Positions 34,370-46,506 of a stretch of DNA of 64,000 nucleotides are shown piece by piece. Both the position numbers and the translations under genes were made by a program. Source of the stretch: Lucifuga dentata. Lineage: Eukaryota; Chordata; Actinopteri; Ophidiiformes; Bythitidae. The stretch spans positions 56,862 to 120,861 of the forward strand of contig VXCM01003379.1 of the NCBI GenBank assembly GCA_014773175.1, in the 5' to 3' direction. The first letter of the stretch is position 1; each line of letters opens with the position of its first letter. The notes beneath the pieces are model-generated. The model was given only the letters and a program-made list of their open reading frames with translations, ran no database searches and was not told the origin of the DNA.

Positions 34370-35384
34370 TGGTTTCCCACCAGACCCTTTTTGCACTCCA
34401 ATTAGGTTTGTCACTCAACTACTGTGGATGGGATTAAGGGAATGACTTCTTCAGAACGGGAGGGAGAGGGAGGTGGGATAGAATAGCTTTTTAAAAAAAT
34501 ATAGGAAAAACAAGAATGTGAGTGTAATAGAGAAACAGAATGAGAGCACAGGGAAAGAGCGAGAGAGAGAAAATAAGAGGGGCAGCAAGCAAGGATTATG
34601 AGTGAACCGCTGGATTTGGCCTGGAGGAATTCTGAATAATGTGTTGCCATTAAAGCAGGATTCATAAACTCAGTGTCCTCTCCTCTCCTCCCTTCACCTC
34701 AATGCCTATTTTACCACTTTTGTCCCTTTACTTTAATATTCCCTGAACATGCATTTCAGATGATCTTGAATATTCTCTGCAACGGATTTATGGTGAGTCA
34801 AACCACATATGGACAATAAGAAGCAATTTTGCCATATACTCACAGTATTGTAACATACAGTAAAAATGACAAAGCGGTAAACGTTTCCGATGAAGATGTA
34901 CGGTGCTGTGGCTTTAGGCAGTCTACATACAGTAATACCATATAAATATTTGATACTTCAGACATTGCGTGTATATAATGTTGATGGCATTGTTGTTGCT
35001 GAGGCAAGGGAGCAATGGAAAAACAGCAGGAGGAGGCAGAACGCAGACAGCTGTAACACTGTTAGAGAATGCCATTTAACTTTGGTCTGAACCTTAACCT
35101 GGTTATAATCCACAGGTCCTCGCTTTATGATGTCATATGTCAAAAACCATGATTATAATAAGCAAAACAAAAAAAACTCAGCATTGAGGAAAATAAACTT
35201 TCAATACCTAACAAATATAAAAATAATATTTCTAGGAAGGCGAAACTTTACTTCCTCTGCCAAACACAATCAAAGGTCAGATTGACATCGTCATAGTGAA
35301 CGGTTAAGTACTTGTGCTTTCTGAAAATTGTGATAAGAGTGGTCTTATAAGTTTATTGCATGTCACATTTGCAAGATGGGTATA
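34370..35384. other. Non-coding DNA
   Basis: Purine-rich segment at about 34450-34600; otherwise no feature recognised. Confidence 0.5.
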
Positions 35385-35558
35385 TTAAAGGTCCCTTGTT
35401 GTGAAAAACATGTTTTTCCTTGCCCATACATATATACTATAGTCATCCTTCAACATATCAACCCTGAGAATTTGGAAAGCGAAAGCCTCTGTGTTGTTTC
35501 CATAGCCCGCATTTTAGGTAAGCATGTGCTTCTACAAGCCGTTTTGATTTTGTTCCTT

Positions 35559-35689
35559 TTGTTACGTAACAAAAGGACTCATTTGCCTAATGCCCAGCTC
35601 CAAGGCAGACAACCACTCCCACTNTTGTTACGTAACAAAAGGACTCATTTGCCTAATGCCCAGCTCCAAGGCAGACAACCACTCCCACT
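35559..35689. other. Assembly join: exact 65-bp duplication around one N
   Basis: 35559-35623 equals 35625-35689 (starting TTGTTACGTAACAAAAGG), separated only by N at 35624. Confidence 0.93.
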
Positions 35690-35748
35690 CCCCTCTGCAG
35701 TAAGTGCACTATATATATTTGTTGTACTTCGCTAATCCAGACTCGGAG

Positions 35749-36041
35749 ATGTCGAAGGTTCTAGTGAGACACGCCAACTGTTCTGTTGTTGGCTGCAGAA
35801 ACCAACATAAATGTCTATATTCTCTGCCAGCATTGGACGCTAAAAAGAAAGTGGTTAGATTTTATGTACGATAACAATGTTCTGGCCTCAGTGGCTGCTA
35901 TTTTATTCGTCTGTGCTAACCACTTCACCTCAGACTGCTTCAACAAAGAGGGACAGTAATGCTGACTTAGCCTTGAAACTGACCCTTAAAGATGGATCCA
36001 TACCAACTGTACGTGACCCAACAACAGCAAATGTGCAATCG
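35749..36041 (+). pseudogene. THAP-domain gene fragment with two frameshifts
   Basis: ATG at 35749 opens MSKVLVRHANCSVVGCRNQH with KCLYSLPALDAKKKVVRFYV and then a stop at 35872. After one frame change the sequence gives VCANHFTSDCFNKEGQ (from 35909), and after a second NADLALKLTLKDGSIPTVRD (from 35958), ending at a GTAAGT donor. Together these are the marks of a THAP C2CH zinc finger: CSVVGC (C-x4-C), C-x2-H in CANHF, and the closing SIPTV that corresponds to the family AVPTIF motif. The conserved tryptophan between the halves is not visible, so part of the domain is deleted. The protein would bind transposon or promoter DNA if intact; this copy cannot. It lies inside the TTAA-flanked element. 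Confidence 0.7.
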
Positions 36042-36690
36042 GTAAGTGTCGCCACTTTGTGATAATATTTACAGTTTATTCCAAGTAAGGTGCAGTCAGC
36101 TTGGCCTGATAACATGTCATGCTTTGCTAACGTGTGTGCTACAAGCTTGTTAGCGTCATTGTTTTGTTTGATTTTTATATAGTCTATGGAGCTTTGTTGA
36201 TAAATCAGTTGCCTTGTGTGGAGAGAAAGAGAATCGGATATGGTATTTTATGGTACTTAATATGTTTACCCACGAGCGTGTCTGCATGACATACAGAGAT
36301 GTGTGTGTGTGTTTTTGTTCAGACACCGCCCACCCGTCTGCCCTTCTCTTTGACTCTCTGAAGCTCTGTGCGCAGCAGCGGCAGCAGAGAGGTGTCCATG
36401 ACCTTATATTTCATTGTATTGTAGATTAATAAAATGTACCCATATTCACGAATATGTAGGATATTACTACAGACATTCCTGAAATCTTATGTTGTAACGC
36501 CTGCTGTATGAACCATTTGTTTACTGTTTATTTGTGTTGTCCGGCTTGTTTCTGGCAGACCTCTGTTCTGCGACACAGCTGCTGCACTGTATGTCGGAGA
36601 CACTTTCTGTTTTGTAGCATCCATTGTCCGAAGTATTGATTACACATTTAGTATNAAAAAAAAAAAAAAAAGCATGAATGAGACCTTTAA

Positions 36691-38377
36691 TATCTTATAT
36701 GTAATCCATATCAGATTTTGATATCAAGTTTTATGCATGTCATATTGTGCAATGAATGCCTGGTGAAAGGCAAGACAAGCAGGACCAATTTATAGTCATG
36801 GCTGATAACAGCAAACTGAGATTTTGGTTCTAAATTTCTGACATGGTCAAAATTTTGTCGCAGGCTCTCTCATTGGCTGCAAGAGTGCTTAAATTGGCCT
36901 TCAGCTGGTGTGTCTTATTCTGTCAATCAAGACCACCTTTTTGGAATGACAACCAAAGAGTTTGTCACAATTTTCTCATGATTATTAACTTACGTCTGTG
37001 ACAGCCCAAAATCGCAAGTCTGAAGGAAACTTTAGACAGTATTACTGATGACAAACTAAATTTCAAAGCCAACACTGAGTCGGTCCATTAGAAACTTTCT
37101 TTCTTCAAGGACTGAATGCTTTCAATGTCGACAGGAAATCAGTGGTAATGTTTTACAAGTCTTTAAGTGAGTCACTGCTCGCATTTGTTTTGAGTTCTTG
37201 GTTCAGCTCTCAGACAGATATTGGGCAAAATTGTAAAATAGGGCAGGAAGATATGTGTCAGGCTCTTCACAAAGCTAGGTGCAATGTGGTCAGTCAGAAT
37301 CTCTTTCGAAAAGAGTAATTTCTGATTTTATATTTGGCAGGAAGGCTTAGCTGCCTAAAATGAAAAGTCCTTTATTCCTCATGCTTTTACATGCTTAGTT
37401 TGCACAGTTGATAAATGCTGCTTTAATTTCTCTTTGTGAATTTTGTTACATTGCTTATTATTGTATTTTACTAACTACAAACCAAGTCCCATGTTGGGAC
37501 AACGATTGAAGAGAAGAAGAAAAAGCTGCTTTTCTTCATGTAATTCTGCTTTTGTCTCAGACTTACTTAGTGTCCCACCTTAAATAAAGAGAGTTCAACA
37601 AGGCAAGACTGTGCAATCATTTGAAACTTTAAGAAATACTGAGCCATGACCCATTTACTGTGAGGAAAGCTGTCTGAGGTGGTGACTTCAAACAATGTTG
37701 TATTGCTATTTGGTTGGTTTCATTGCCTCCATCTTGTTTCTGGGACAATGATTTACAAAATTTCCCTAGAGAGATCACAAGGACCTCACACTAAACAAAC
37801 TGTAATATTATTGAGATGAATAGACTACAGTTTGTTTTGCTGTTTGAAATGTTACAATTGAGCTATTTTGATTTGCTAAAAGAGTCTTTTTTTTTTTTTT
37901 TTTNTTTTTTTTTTTTTTTTTTAACTTTAATACTAGGGTTAGGGATCCTGTGATGTGTATAGAAGACTGAAGTGTGCAGTAATTAAATTCATTCTGTGCC
38001 AGGTTACTGAGGTGTTGTGATTAAGAAGCCACCAATAATGAAAAACTAAATATGCAAGTAAATAACTATGTTCAAGCATTACAGATTGAATTGGAGTCCA
38101 TATAAAAATGCTGTCACTTAAAAACAAAACAAAACAAAACAAAACAACAAAACAAAATAAAAAACACAGTACCTCTGCCAAGAATGCACAGTCCTCTAAA
38201 TATATTAGTTTAATAAAACATATTGCAAATGTTTAAATCTGTATGCGGATGCAGATTCGCATCAAAACACATCCATAACCGTTTCACACCTTGCATTATA
38301 ATACAGTCTGTCTAGATACATTATGTAGAAGACATTTGATATCAGCAGTTTCCTGCATTGTGATCAGATTCTCAGTA
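36691..38377. other. Non-coding DNA
   Basis: Poly-T with N at 37904 (37887-37922) and an (AAAAC)n run at 38120-38162. No gene recognised. Confidence 0.5.
38120..38162. repeat. (AAAAC)n repeat
   Basis: About seven pentamer units with variants. Confidence 0.9.
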
Positions 38378-38843
38378 CAGCGCTGGCCAAAAGTATTGCA
38401 CCCCCCTGTATTTTTGTGTAAACTTTTCTTTCTGAGTTAAAATACCACTCCAAACACAACAAAAATTTATTTATTTTGTGTGTGTGTGTGTGTGTGTGAT
38501 AGAGTAAGTACAACTGAAAAAAAAAGCCAATTAATTAGCCAATTAGCAAGTTAATAGTGTTAGAAAGACACTTTTGACATATTGTTAAGATTTGAAGAAA
38601 AATACCAATATTATTAGTAGAGATCAAATGGTAAGTTAAAACATCTTCTTTGAGGTAGGGTCAGAACAAACGGTTTTCACGTGTTTTCACTGACTTGTAG
38701 AAATATTGTAGTCATATTACTTACTCTGAAATCCAAATTTACATCTAAAACACCAATAAATGAATTTTGTTGTGTTTGGAGTGGTACTTTGGTAAAGTTT
38801 ACACAAAAAAATACAGGGGGTGCAATACTTTTGGCCAGCACTG
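38378..38843. mobile_element. Tc1/mariner-type MITE
   Basis: The left end CAGCGCTGGCCAAAAGTATT and the right end on the minus strand CAGTGCTGGCCAAAAGTATT continue into GCACCCCCTGTATTTTT and onward to CACTCCAAACACAACAAAA, giving inverted repeats of about 85 bases. TA stands at both edges (38376-38377, 38844-38845), the Tc1/mariner target site. The 466-bp interior has a GT run (38477-38498) and no transposase. The ends match the CAGTGCTGGCCAAAAGTATTGG termini known from fish Tc1-like elements. Confidence 0.88.
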
Positions 38844-38845
38844 TA

Positions 38846-39275
38846 GAAGGGTTATTAAGATATCAAAGCTTATGTTTCCTCCTTTCTCCATGGACGGTCT
38901 TCTTCCATTAAAAGAGAATAATTGAAAAGAAAAAAGAGAAAAGAAAATAATTTTTTTTTCAAATTAACTTTATTAACAATAATGAGCAGAGCCAGTTAGA
39001 TGAGGTGGGGTGACATTTTTAATGTGTGGATGGATTTTATCTCACAATGTATGGATTGCATCTACATCTGGCTAGTTGCAACTGAGATCCACCTCACAAT
39101 ATGAGCCAGACTGGTAGATCAACTGCATTTTGATCACAATGCAGCGTGCACAGATTCACACATTGCATTTACACGTACCTTATCTGGATAACATATCTGA
39201 ATACAGATCACATTTTAATAAAGGTATAACTGAGGCCTTAGTGACAGAGAATCATGCTAACTGGCTAATGTCTTC
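38846..39275. other. Non-coding, possibly part of an older repeat
   Basis: Sequence on both sides of the Tc1-like MITE (GCATTGTGATCAGATTCTC before it, ATTTTGATCACAATGCAG at 39129) shares GATCACAATGCA words in opposite orientation, so the MITE may sit inside an older inverted-repeat element. This was not resolved. Confidence 0.3.
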
Positions 39276-39620
39276 ATTTACATGCACATTAAAACTTCAA
39301 TTATACTTGGATTAAGGCAATAAATTGATATTTTCAAATGTCCTTTAAAAACCATAATTAGATTGAAATCGGCATAAATCAGAGTAAACTGAGTCTGAGT
39401 AACAGATCTAGATTATGTGATTATAAATCAGTTTATTTAAACATTATAATCAGAATAAGCCACCTCACCTGATAGACTCTCCTCATGCTCTGATTATACA
39501 ATGCGTTGAATATGTGTGAATATGTTTGGCTGACCAAGGAATCCTATTTCTATCCATGTATACTTCTTAATAGAATTATTGCCTTAATCAAATAATTGGA
39601 AGCCTAATGTGCATTTACAG
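39276..39620. mobile_element. MITE with ~55-bp terminal inverted repeats
   Basis: The left side ATTTACATGCACATTAAAAC, TTCAATTATACTTGGATTAA, GGCAATAA pairs with the minus-strand right side CTGTAAATGCACATTAGGC, TTCCAATTATTTGATTAA, GGCAATAA. Identity over the arms is roughly three quarters. The ATTTACATGCAC terminus is common in fish MITEs. The target duplication is unclear. Confidence 0.6.
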
Positions 39621-40150
39621 TTCTGTACATGCACATTCTGTACAAGATTCTCAAAGAAGGAAATCTTTCAGATTAAATAAACAGTTGTAGTAAGTAGAAA
39701 AATGCAGGTTAATCATATTTAACAAATAAAAACTGGGTAGGTTTATGCCCGACCACATCCCTTGTTTTTTCTTTTTATGCTTTGGCTTTTTTCACCCAGT
39801 CTTCAAAAGCCTCCCCTTTTTCTTGACTCAAAGGTTTAGGTGTATTTGAGAGCATATGTTCAGGTTCAGTGAATATTTCTTTATCCAGGTTCTAATGCTT
39901 TTACCAGAGCAATTGCCTGCTTGAGAGATAGACTGCCCCACTTTGAAGTGTATAAGGTCCTCAGTATGCGTAGGTGAAACTGTAAATGTGCTTATCTTGT
40001 GCTTGTGTGTGTGTGTCTGTGTGTGTGTGTGTGTGTGCGTGCATGTGTCTCCTTTGTGTTTATGGGTGCAGTTCAATAGATAAGGGATATCCTGAATATG
40101 TTGAGTAATAGCATTATGTTGTGAACAAATTTATGTGCAAGAGCTGCAGT

Positions 40151-40195
<45 letters not shown>

Positions 40196-41476
40196 AGAAG
40201 TAAGCCTAGTATAAATAAGTCCTACACAAGTAAGAGATGAAAAAGTACAGAAATATGTGTGTGACAGGAAAAGGGAGAGAGAGAGAGAGAGAGAGAGAGG
40301 AAGAACCTTGGCTGAAACAGCATGGATTTCTTAAACCTATCAAAATTCTGTATAATGCCAAAATATCCAAGGACAATCATGAATACCCTCCACCACACAC
40401 ACACACACACACACACAGTCAGCAGGATCCTGAAGCAAACTGCTTAGCCATTTTGTTTCAAGTACCACTCACAAACACAAACAATCACTCCATTTGACAT
40501 GGCCCTTTCACTTCGTTTAGCACTAAAACCTGATGACAACCTTTGTGCAACCAAAAAGTAAGGCTAGCTACTCAAACATCAAATCTGGCTAGTGCGATAA
40601 TCAACTGAAAGAGAAAATCGAGAGTGAAAGTGCTCGGGCTGATAAATAAAATGACCTTGCAGACAACAAAGTTCGATCAGTGGACCTCATCAGAGACCTT
40701 GAACATGGAGGAGTGGGTGCTATTGAAAAAAAAAGGAAGCAAGAAGAAGGGAAAGCATATATGTGGGAGACATGGGAGAAGCCAAACTGGAAGGAGAGAT
40801 GGGGGAGAAAACAAGAAAGAATGTGTGAGAGTTGATGAGACAAGGGAGTGGGAGGAGCAGGGGAGACACAAGGCTAGATGAGAGAGAAAGGGGGAGCAAA
40901 GGGCCCAGTGGCGAATCTCTTAAGAGAATATGATGTGATTTATGGAGGCCATTACACTGAAGGACAAACAAATGGGGGCTATTAGTGGCATATCAACAGA
41001 TGTGAACACGTCCACATGCACACACTACACACTACACACAGTAAATGCTGTTCTAAAATAACAAGTTTATGCATGATGAATAGGGACACAAACTTAAACC
41101 ACGCTGCTTTTAGCAGACCTGTGACAGTTTTTAGTGTAATCACAGAAACGTGATTTGTTGATTTTTTACAAAACAAGTGAGGGCAACAAGTGCAGCAGCC
41201 ATTTTTCTGTTAAATTTTAAGATTAGGCTAGAGCTTGAGCATTGCAAAAGTAGTGTGTTTTGACAGAAAATGTGTGTACGTGTGCAGAGGAAAGCTAATA
41301 GTGCCATTGTTTTGAGTATACAGGTGCATCATGGCATAAAACTGACAGACTGACAGTGAAGAGAAAAACAGACAGAGAAGCAAAAGAGAAGGGAGAGGAC
41401 AGAATAGAAGCATTTATACAAAACAGGACGAAAGACAGAGGCGGACATACAAAGCAAAGAGGGAGGACGAGGGAGG

Positions 41477-41511
<35 letters not shown>

Positions 41512-42270
41512 GCCAGTTTGCAGATGAGAGGCTTGGAAGCCAGAAGGCAATTTAAACAGGCTTGGCTCCCTCTCAGGCATGACAGACTGCTCATTCCCCG
41601 TCCTCAGAGACACACACACGCACACACACATACACACACACACTCTCTGTCATTCATGCATGCTGGCAGACAAAACTACTAAGAAAAGTTAAACAACCAG
41701 AAACATTCAAGACACACAAGTATGCAGACAGTTGTCACAAAAAGTACAAAACTGTGCAGATGCATATGCAAAATGCTCAAACCTTACAGAAGTGTGAACC
41801 ATATAGCCACACAAATCCCGGCAATCCCCGAAAATCTGCATTTACAACATACCAGTGCTTATGCTATTCAAGAAAATGCATGCACGACTCAGAATGCACA
41901 TGCAATACATGCAAAAACACAGACAGGCTCACACTTCCATCACTTCCATCATTATTTCATACCTTCAAACTGGGAGATTGAATCAGTTATTCTGTAATGG
42001 CAGACATACTAATGATTATTAAAAAGCTAATGAATGTAGCATGCTTGCAGTCTCAGTTTGGGCAGATTGCCACATACTATAGCCCCCACAGATAATTGAA
42101 GGATTTTTAGGCTCCAGTTTTATTGTGTTTAAACTTGCAGACAGAAATAAAATAGATGGAATCTAATCTGTGCCTTTGGCAGAATCAGCTTTTGATTTTT
42201 GCTATCCAAAGACTTGCTTTCATTTGCTCCACTTGTATTTCAAGCACAGGGTGGTTTGTTGAGTTTTAGA
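39621..42270. other. Non-coding DNA with several microsatellites
   Basis: GT arrays at 40004-40042 and 40152-40193, GA at 40274-40299, CA at 40394-40417, purine-rich 40730-40900, GA at 41479-41509, CA-rich 41610-41643. The open frames mostly translate these repeats. No gene recognised. Confidence 0.6.
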
Positions 42271-42304
42271 TTTTTTTCCTACCTTCCAGACTGACGGTCA
42301 GTCG

Positions 42305-42341
42305 GTGTACTGGAATGAACTGTCAGTTCATTCCAGTACAC
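42305..42341. repeat. 18-bp-arm palindrome unique to this MITE copy
   Basis: GTGTACTGGAATGAACTG, one T, then its exact reverse complement. The other two family copies contain only the second arm (CAGTTCATTCCAGTAC at 53416; diverged at 18932), so the first arm arose by local inverted duplication. Confidence 0.9.
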
Positions 42342-42406
42342 TATTAAAATAAATTTGAAGATACTTGAAACATGCTTGAGCTAATTACATGTAACCGATC
42401 ACAAAT

Positions 42407-42445
<39 letters not shown>

Positions 42446-42474
42446 TAGATTTTTTTTTTTTTTTTTTTTTTTTT
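42407..42474. repeat. (GATA)n and poly-T
   Basis: About ten GATA units followed by 24 T, inside MITE copy 2. Confidence 0.95.
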
Positions 42475-42791
42475 GCCAAAATAAGTTTATTTAACTGATC
42501 CAACACAAAGCTGCACGGAAGAAAATGTACGTCTCCACCAAGGATTATAGCCCCAGGAGAAGATGGATTTTACCAAGAAATAAAATGAACGTCCCTTCTA
42601 CAATCGTGCATACGTTTTTTTAGAAGGTGAACCATCACCTAACATTTTAATTTGAAAGATTATGGATTTGAAAAAATAAACCTAAAATACTGTTTTTATG
42701 TTTTGGAACTTGTCAGTCACATAACATATATTTGAGCTGTAGTCTACATATTGGGCTCAAACATGCACAATTGCCAGTAGGGTCCTTTAAA

Positions 42792-43333
42792 ATGCATTAA
42801 AAAGTATTAAATACATCCTTTCAAAGCTCTTAAAAATACACTGTAAATAAGATTCGGCTTTTATTTTCTCTTGTTGTGTTGTGAAATCTCAGTAAAGAAT
42901 GGGGATATTTTGAATGTAAATTACTGTTTTGTTTTTTAAAGCACCTCAGACTGGAATAAGCGGAGCCAATTGCGATCCTGTATGCTTTTATAGGATAGTT
43001 TTCCTTAGCAGCTTCTGTTAACCTAGCTTGAAGTGATATTAGCTTAGCTGGGGGAAGTGTAAATTTAGTATAAACTGTTGGAATAACCTCAGTTTTGCGA
43101 CATGGTTGATTTTGATATACAGTTATCAATGTGATTATTTACCTGTGATTTTTTTTTTATTTTTATGCATAAGCCATATTGTGATGTATATAAATACTGG
43201 GAGGGAAATGCTTTTGATTTTCTAGATGCTTTTAACTGTATCAGCCAAACTGGAATCTTGATGGCACAGCTCATCACAAAAGCAAACACACTCGGTACAA
43301 TTTCTAAATTAGCTCTGGAAATGAGTGCTTAAT

Positions 43334-43392
<59 letters not shown>

Positions 43393-44029
43393 CATGTGTA
43401 CACTGAATGCTACTGAATTCCTGTCATTAAGCCAGCAATGGCTTAGAGAGTATTAGCTGATTAAACTATGGCCTGACACTAACAAGTCAAGCCTTGCAGA
43501 AATCAGGCGCTGGCTGGTCATCCACTTTACGTGTCTGTGCACAAATAAACTGTGATCATTAGGCTTAGATGGTGCATGTGCATTTGAGCTGTGTGTGTGT
43601 GTGTGTGTGTGTGCGCACGCGTGTCTCCCCAGGTAAATTTGCAAATGTTGCGTGTATGCACTGCAGTAACACAAAGGTCTACAAGGTTAATGAAAACAGG
43701 TTCCAAATATATTCATGCGGATGGCATGAGGATAGAATTATGGATTATGACTGCTTGGCTGGCTGACAACTACTTATTAACATGTCTGACATATTCTTGG
43801 ACTGTGTGTCTTCCTGTCTGGATGCTTCTCATTTTGTTGTTTTTGCTACCTTGCTGCAAATATTTTGCCATGTAAGTTATACATACAGTGCTTGTCTTTT
43901 TACTCTGTACTTCCCCCTCTCTTCCTTTTCCATCCCTGGCAAACTGTTTTTATTTCTTTTTTTCCATTTCCTCATCTTCTACCTTCATTGACCAAACCAT
44001 CTAATATAATCTAATGTCTTCTCATATAG
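42792..44029. other. Non-coding DNA, probably intronic
   Basis: (CA)n at 43336-43389 and (GT)n at 43590-43613. The last ~130 bases are pyrimidine-rich and lead into the candidate exon at 44030. Confidence 0.4.
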
Positions 44030-44096
44030 AGCTCAGCTGCATCCTGAGATTAAAGCTCAGATACAGAAAAATAAGAAGTCGAATCTCCAGAGACTG
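44030..44096 (+). CDS. Candidate internal exon, gene unknown
   Basis: A pyrimidine-rich stretch with branch-like TCTAAT and the acceptor CTTCTCATATAG (44018-44029) is followed by 67 bases that end at the donor GTAAAT (44097). Read from the second base, the exon gives AQLHPEIKAQIQKNKKSNLQ and then RL, a polar, helix-prone segment, and it ends in phase 0. A second frame is also open, so coding status is not proven. I do not recognise the protein. The candidate exon at 60441 on the same strand also begins in phase 0, so the two could be consecutive; that is inference. Confidence 0.35.
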
Positions 44097-45010
44097 GTAA
44101 ATAAAACAATAGCTTGGAGTTTTCTTCACATATGCGTAAAAGACACTTTCCTCTCTCTTTACTCCCTCAAAACGGACTCACTTTTAGTTCTCCGATGACA
44201 ATTTAATTTTGGGAAAATTGCATGTTGCAGTTTTTTTTTTTTTTTNTTTTTTTTTTTTTGTTTGTTTTTTTTTTTCCATCTAAGCCAATTTGCTCTTTGT
44301 GTAGGAATCCACAGGTAGTCTTAAAACCCCATTTCCAATGGTAAGCCTCTCAACTCTAAAGCTCTTGCATTGAGAGCTTCTTTGTGCCTGTTAAGTGTTA
44401 AGTGTGTGTCTGTCTATCAATCTCTGTGTGTGAGTGTGGCAAGAAGAGGAGGGTGTATGTACATTTCTACTGTCAGTAACATGCACGGTTTGTGTAAAGT
44501 ATGTGTGCAAGTTTATGTGCACTGCATCCATGTGTGTTCATATTGTACATGCATGATCTAGCAGTTGCTTTTGTCTCACTATACCATTTGCAAAACATAC
44601 TACAGTGGGCCCTTTACCTCCACAGCCTCACCCCTCTTGGCATTCCTGTGAGCCACCACTTCATTCGCCTGACAGTTATCATGGAGACCATCACTACACC
44701 ATGGAGACAGCAATGGGAAAGCTGACATGGAGGGTGTAGAGGGGACAGCAGCACTTAGGGATGAGAGAAAGACATTGGCAGGTAGGCGAGTGACGGACAC
44801 GTCCGGCAGTGCAGGGGCAGCAGGGGTGAGAGGAAGAAGGAGATGAAGGTGAAAGAGGCACCAACACTGCAAAACAGAGACAGAGAGAGAGCGAGACAGA
44901 AAATCTGCTGGAGAGACTGTGTTAAAATATTTTTTAACCAAAAGAACACCAAAGAGATGGAAAACCAAAAATTCTGTGTATGTTTTCCTCACAAGGAAAA
45001 TAGACTTTAG
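44097..45010. other. Non-coding DNA with poly-T gap
   Basis: Poly-T with N at 44246 (44231-44276), then GT-rich words and a purine-rich segment at 44720-44900. Open frames on either strand show no recognised domain. Confidence 0.5.
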
Positions 45011-45350
45011 ATGTGAAAGTGTTCTTTTCAGTGAATATTAACCTTGAAAACTATTTCAGAAAAGCCATTATTCATCTAACCAGCCCCCAAGTTCAATTTC
45101 AAATCTTAGTTCTCCAGCAAGCCAAACACGGCACTACATCACAAGATGAACTCTGGAGAAAATATTGCATTAGCTTTATTTACAGTGTGCTCTTTCAGGA
45201 GACAATTACAATCTGGGGCAGGAGGGGAGAAGAGGAGGAGGAGAAGTAAGAGCAGAGGAGAGTGGAATGGTGGAGGAGGATGCTGGTCGCTTTGGCACTT
45301 ACTAAATAGCTGCATTTAGCACAGGTAAATTATAGGGCCTATTTCTGTTG
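45011..45350. promoter_or_regulatory. Repeat-poor stretch, weak candidate conserved element
   Basis: Unique sequence with GCATTAGCTTTATTTACAG, GACAATTACAATCTGG and CTGCATTTAGCACAGG. It is free of recognised repeats apart from a GAG-rich run at 45215-45250. Conservation is only guessed from composition. Confidence 0.2.
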
Positions 45351-45416
45351 TGAGCCTGTTATAAATGTTCCAGCCTCTCAACACCTCTGTCTTGCCTGTG
45401 GCTGTGTGGCTGTGTG

Positions 45417-45419
<3 letters not shown>

Positions 45420-45463
<44 letters not shown>
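45420..45463. repeat. (GT)n microsatellite
   Basis: About 22 units. Confidence 0.95.
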
Positions 45464-45465
<2 letters not shown>

Positions 45466-46506
45466 CTGTCTGTCAGAGTGCAAAAGATACAGAAAATCTG
45501 AGTGTGCCAAGTATATGTGTACATGAATATGTGTGTGTGCAACATGCCATCCACAAATAAACCTCACATGCCAGAGGGCCAAACATCAAGGCTTGTTGTT
45601 CCTTATTCCAAGTCCCAGTGGTTTTAACAGATTTAGAGAAAAAAAAAAAAAAGAAAAAGAAACGAGGAGTGCTGCTCCCTCAGATGAGCTGATTTCAACT
45701 GATACCTGTTACATTTAAAAGCTGTTATCTGCACACCATAGAGAATTAGATTTATATATGCTAAGGGAAAATACATTAGCGGAAAGCTAATGTCAGTCAC
45801 ATTTCCCAAGCATTCTGATTATGACTGCAGAGGAAAGATGAGAAAATGTCTGTCTGTGGAAAATGAAAAAAGGTTTTATCTCCAGATTTTTGCTCTGGAA
45901 AAAAAAAAAACAAACAAAAAAAAACTGTTCCTGTTTTAATTCCCATCACCCCTGTGCAAGTTTGAAAGTCCTAACATTAAAACACTAGGTGCAGGAGGTA
46001 ATGGAAGGGATAAATCTTAACTCGGTGAGTCACATAATGCTGCTTGTGGAGTCTAACTACAGTACACATTTGTCAATGAGAGAGCAAGAGAGAGCCTGAC
46101 AAGTGAGAGCCTGATGACAAATATTTCAATCTGGAAGGAATATGCCTCAGCGTTCTTTCTCCACCACATAAACCAAATCATCTGTGTTTCATGGCTGAGG
46201 AAGATGGACTCAGAGCTGGGTTAAATGGTGTTTGCAAAATATTTGTAGCATTTGTTGGATCTTGCTTGGAGGAGCAGATGGGTGGGGTTTGTCACATAGG
46301 ACAGCTGAATGTGTGCCAGACATCAGCAACAGTCTCAGCAAAGAAATAAAGATATCTGTAAATAAATCCTGCATACTTTTCTGAGATTTCTATTTTACCT
46401 GATATTATTTGCACAACACATATGACAGGCAATTTAAAACAAATATAAAGAAATGCTACCTGCAGAATTTGCCTATTGGCATTTGCTATGCTGTAAAACA
46501 GAGCAT
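45464..46506. other. Non-coding DNA
   Basis: A-rich runs near 45639 and 45899; no gene recognised. Confidence 0.5.

Larger units (their letters stand above)
35385..36690 (+). mobile_element. TTAA-flanked element with THAP gene relic (Kolobok-like)
   Basis: The left end TTAAAGGTCCCTTGTTGTG and the right end on the minus strand TTAAAGGTCTCATTCATGC share TTAAAGGTC-C/T-C. TTAA at both edges is the target site of Kolobok and piggyBac transposons. The plus strand inside carries a broken THAP DNA-binding domain followed by a splice-donor-like GTAAGT at 36042. THAP domains are known from Kolobok proteins (established knowledge), which makes Kolobok the better assignment; this is inference. The element contains two assembly gaps (35624 with a 65-bp duplicated flank, and 36655), so its true length is about 1.2 kb. 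Confidence 0.6.
42271..42791 (+). mobile_element. MITE family copy 2, 5-prime truncated
   Basis: Shares CCTACCTTCCAGACTG, CTTGAAACATGCTTGAG, TATAGCCCCAGGAGAAG and the right end GGGTCCTTTAA with the copies at 18828 and 53253. The first ~75 bases of the family are missing. It carries an internal (GATA)n plus poly-T (42407-42474) and a new palindrome at 42305-42341 that the other copies lack. Confidence 0.7.

Noticed and set aside
34123..34445. Open frames of 80-96 codons around 34.2 kb
   Set aside because: They are translations of poly-A, CT and GT tracts across a gap.
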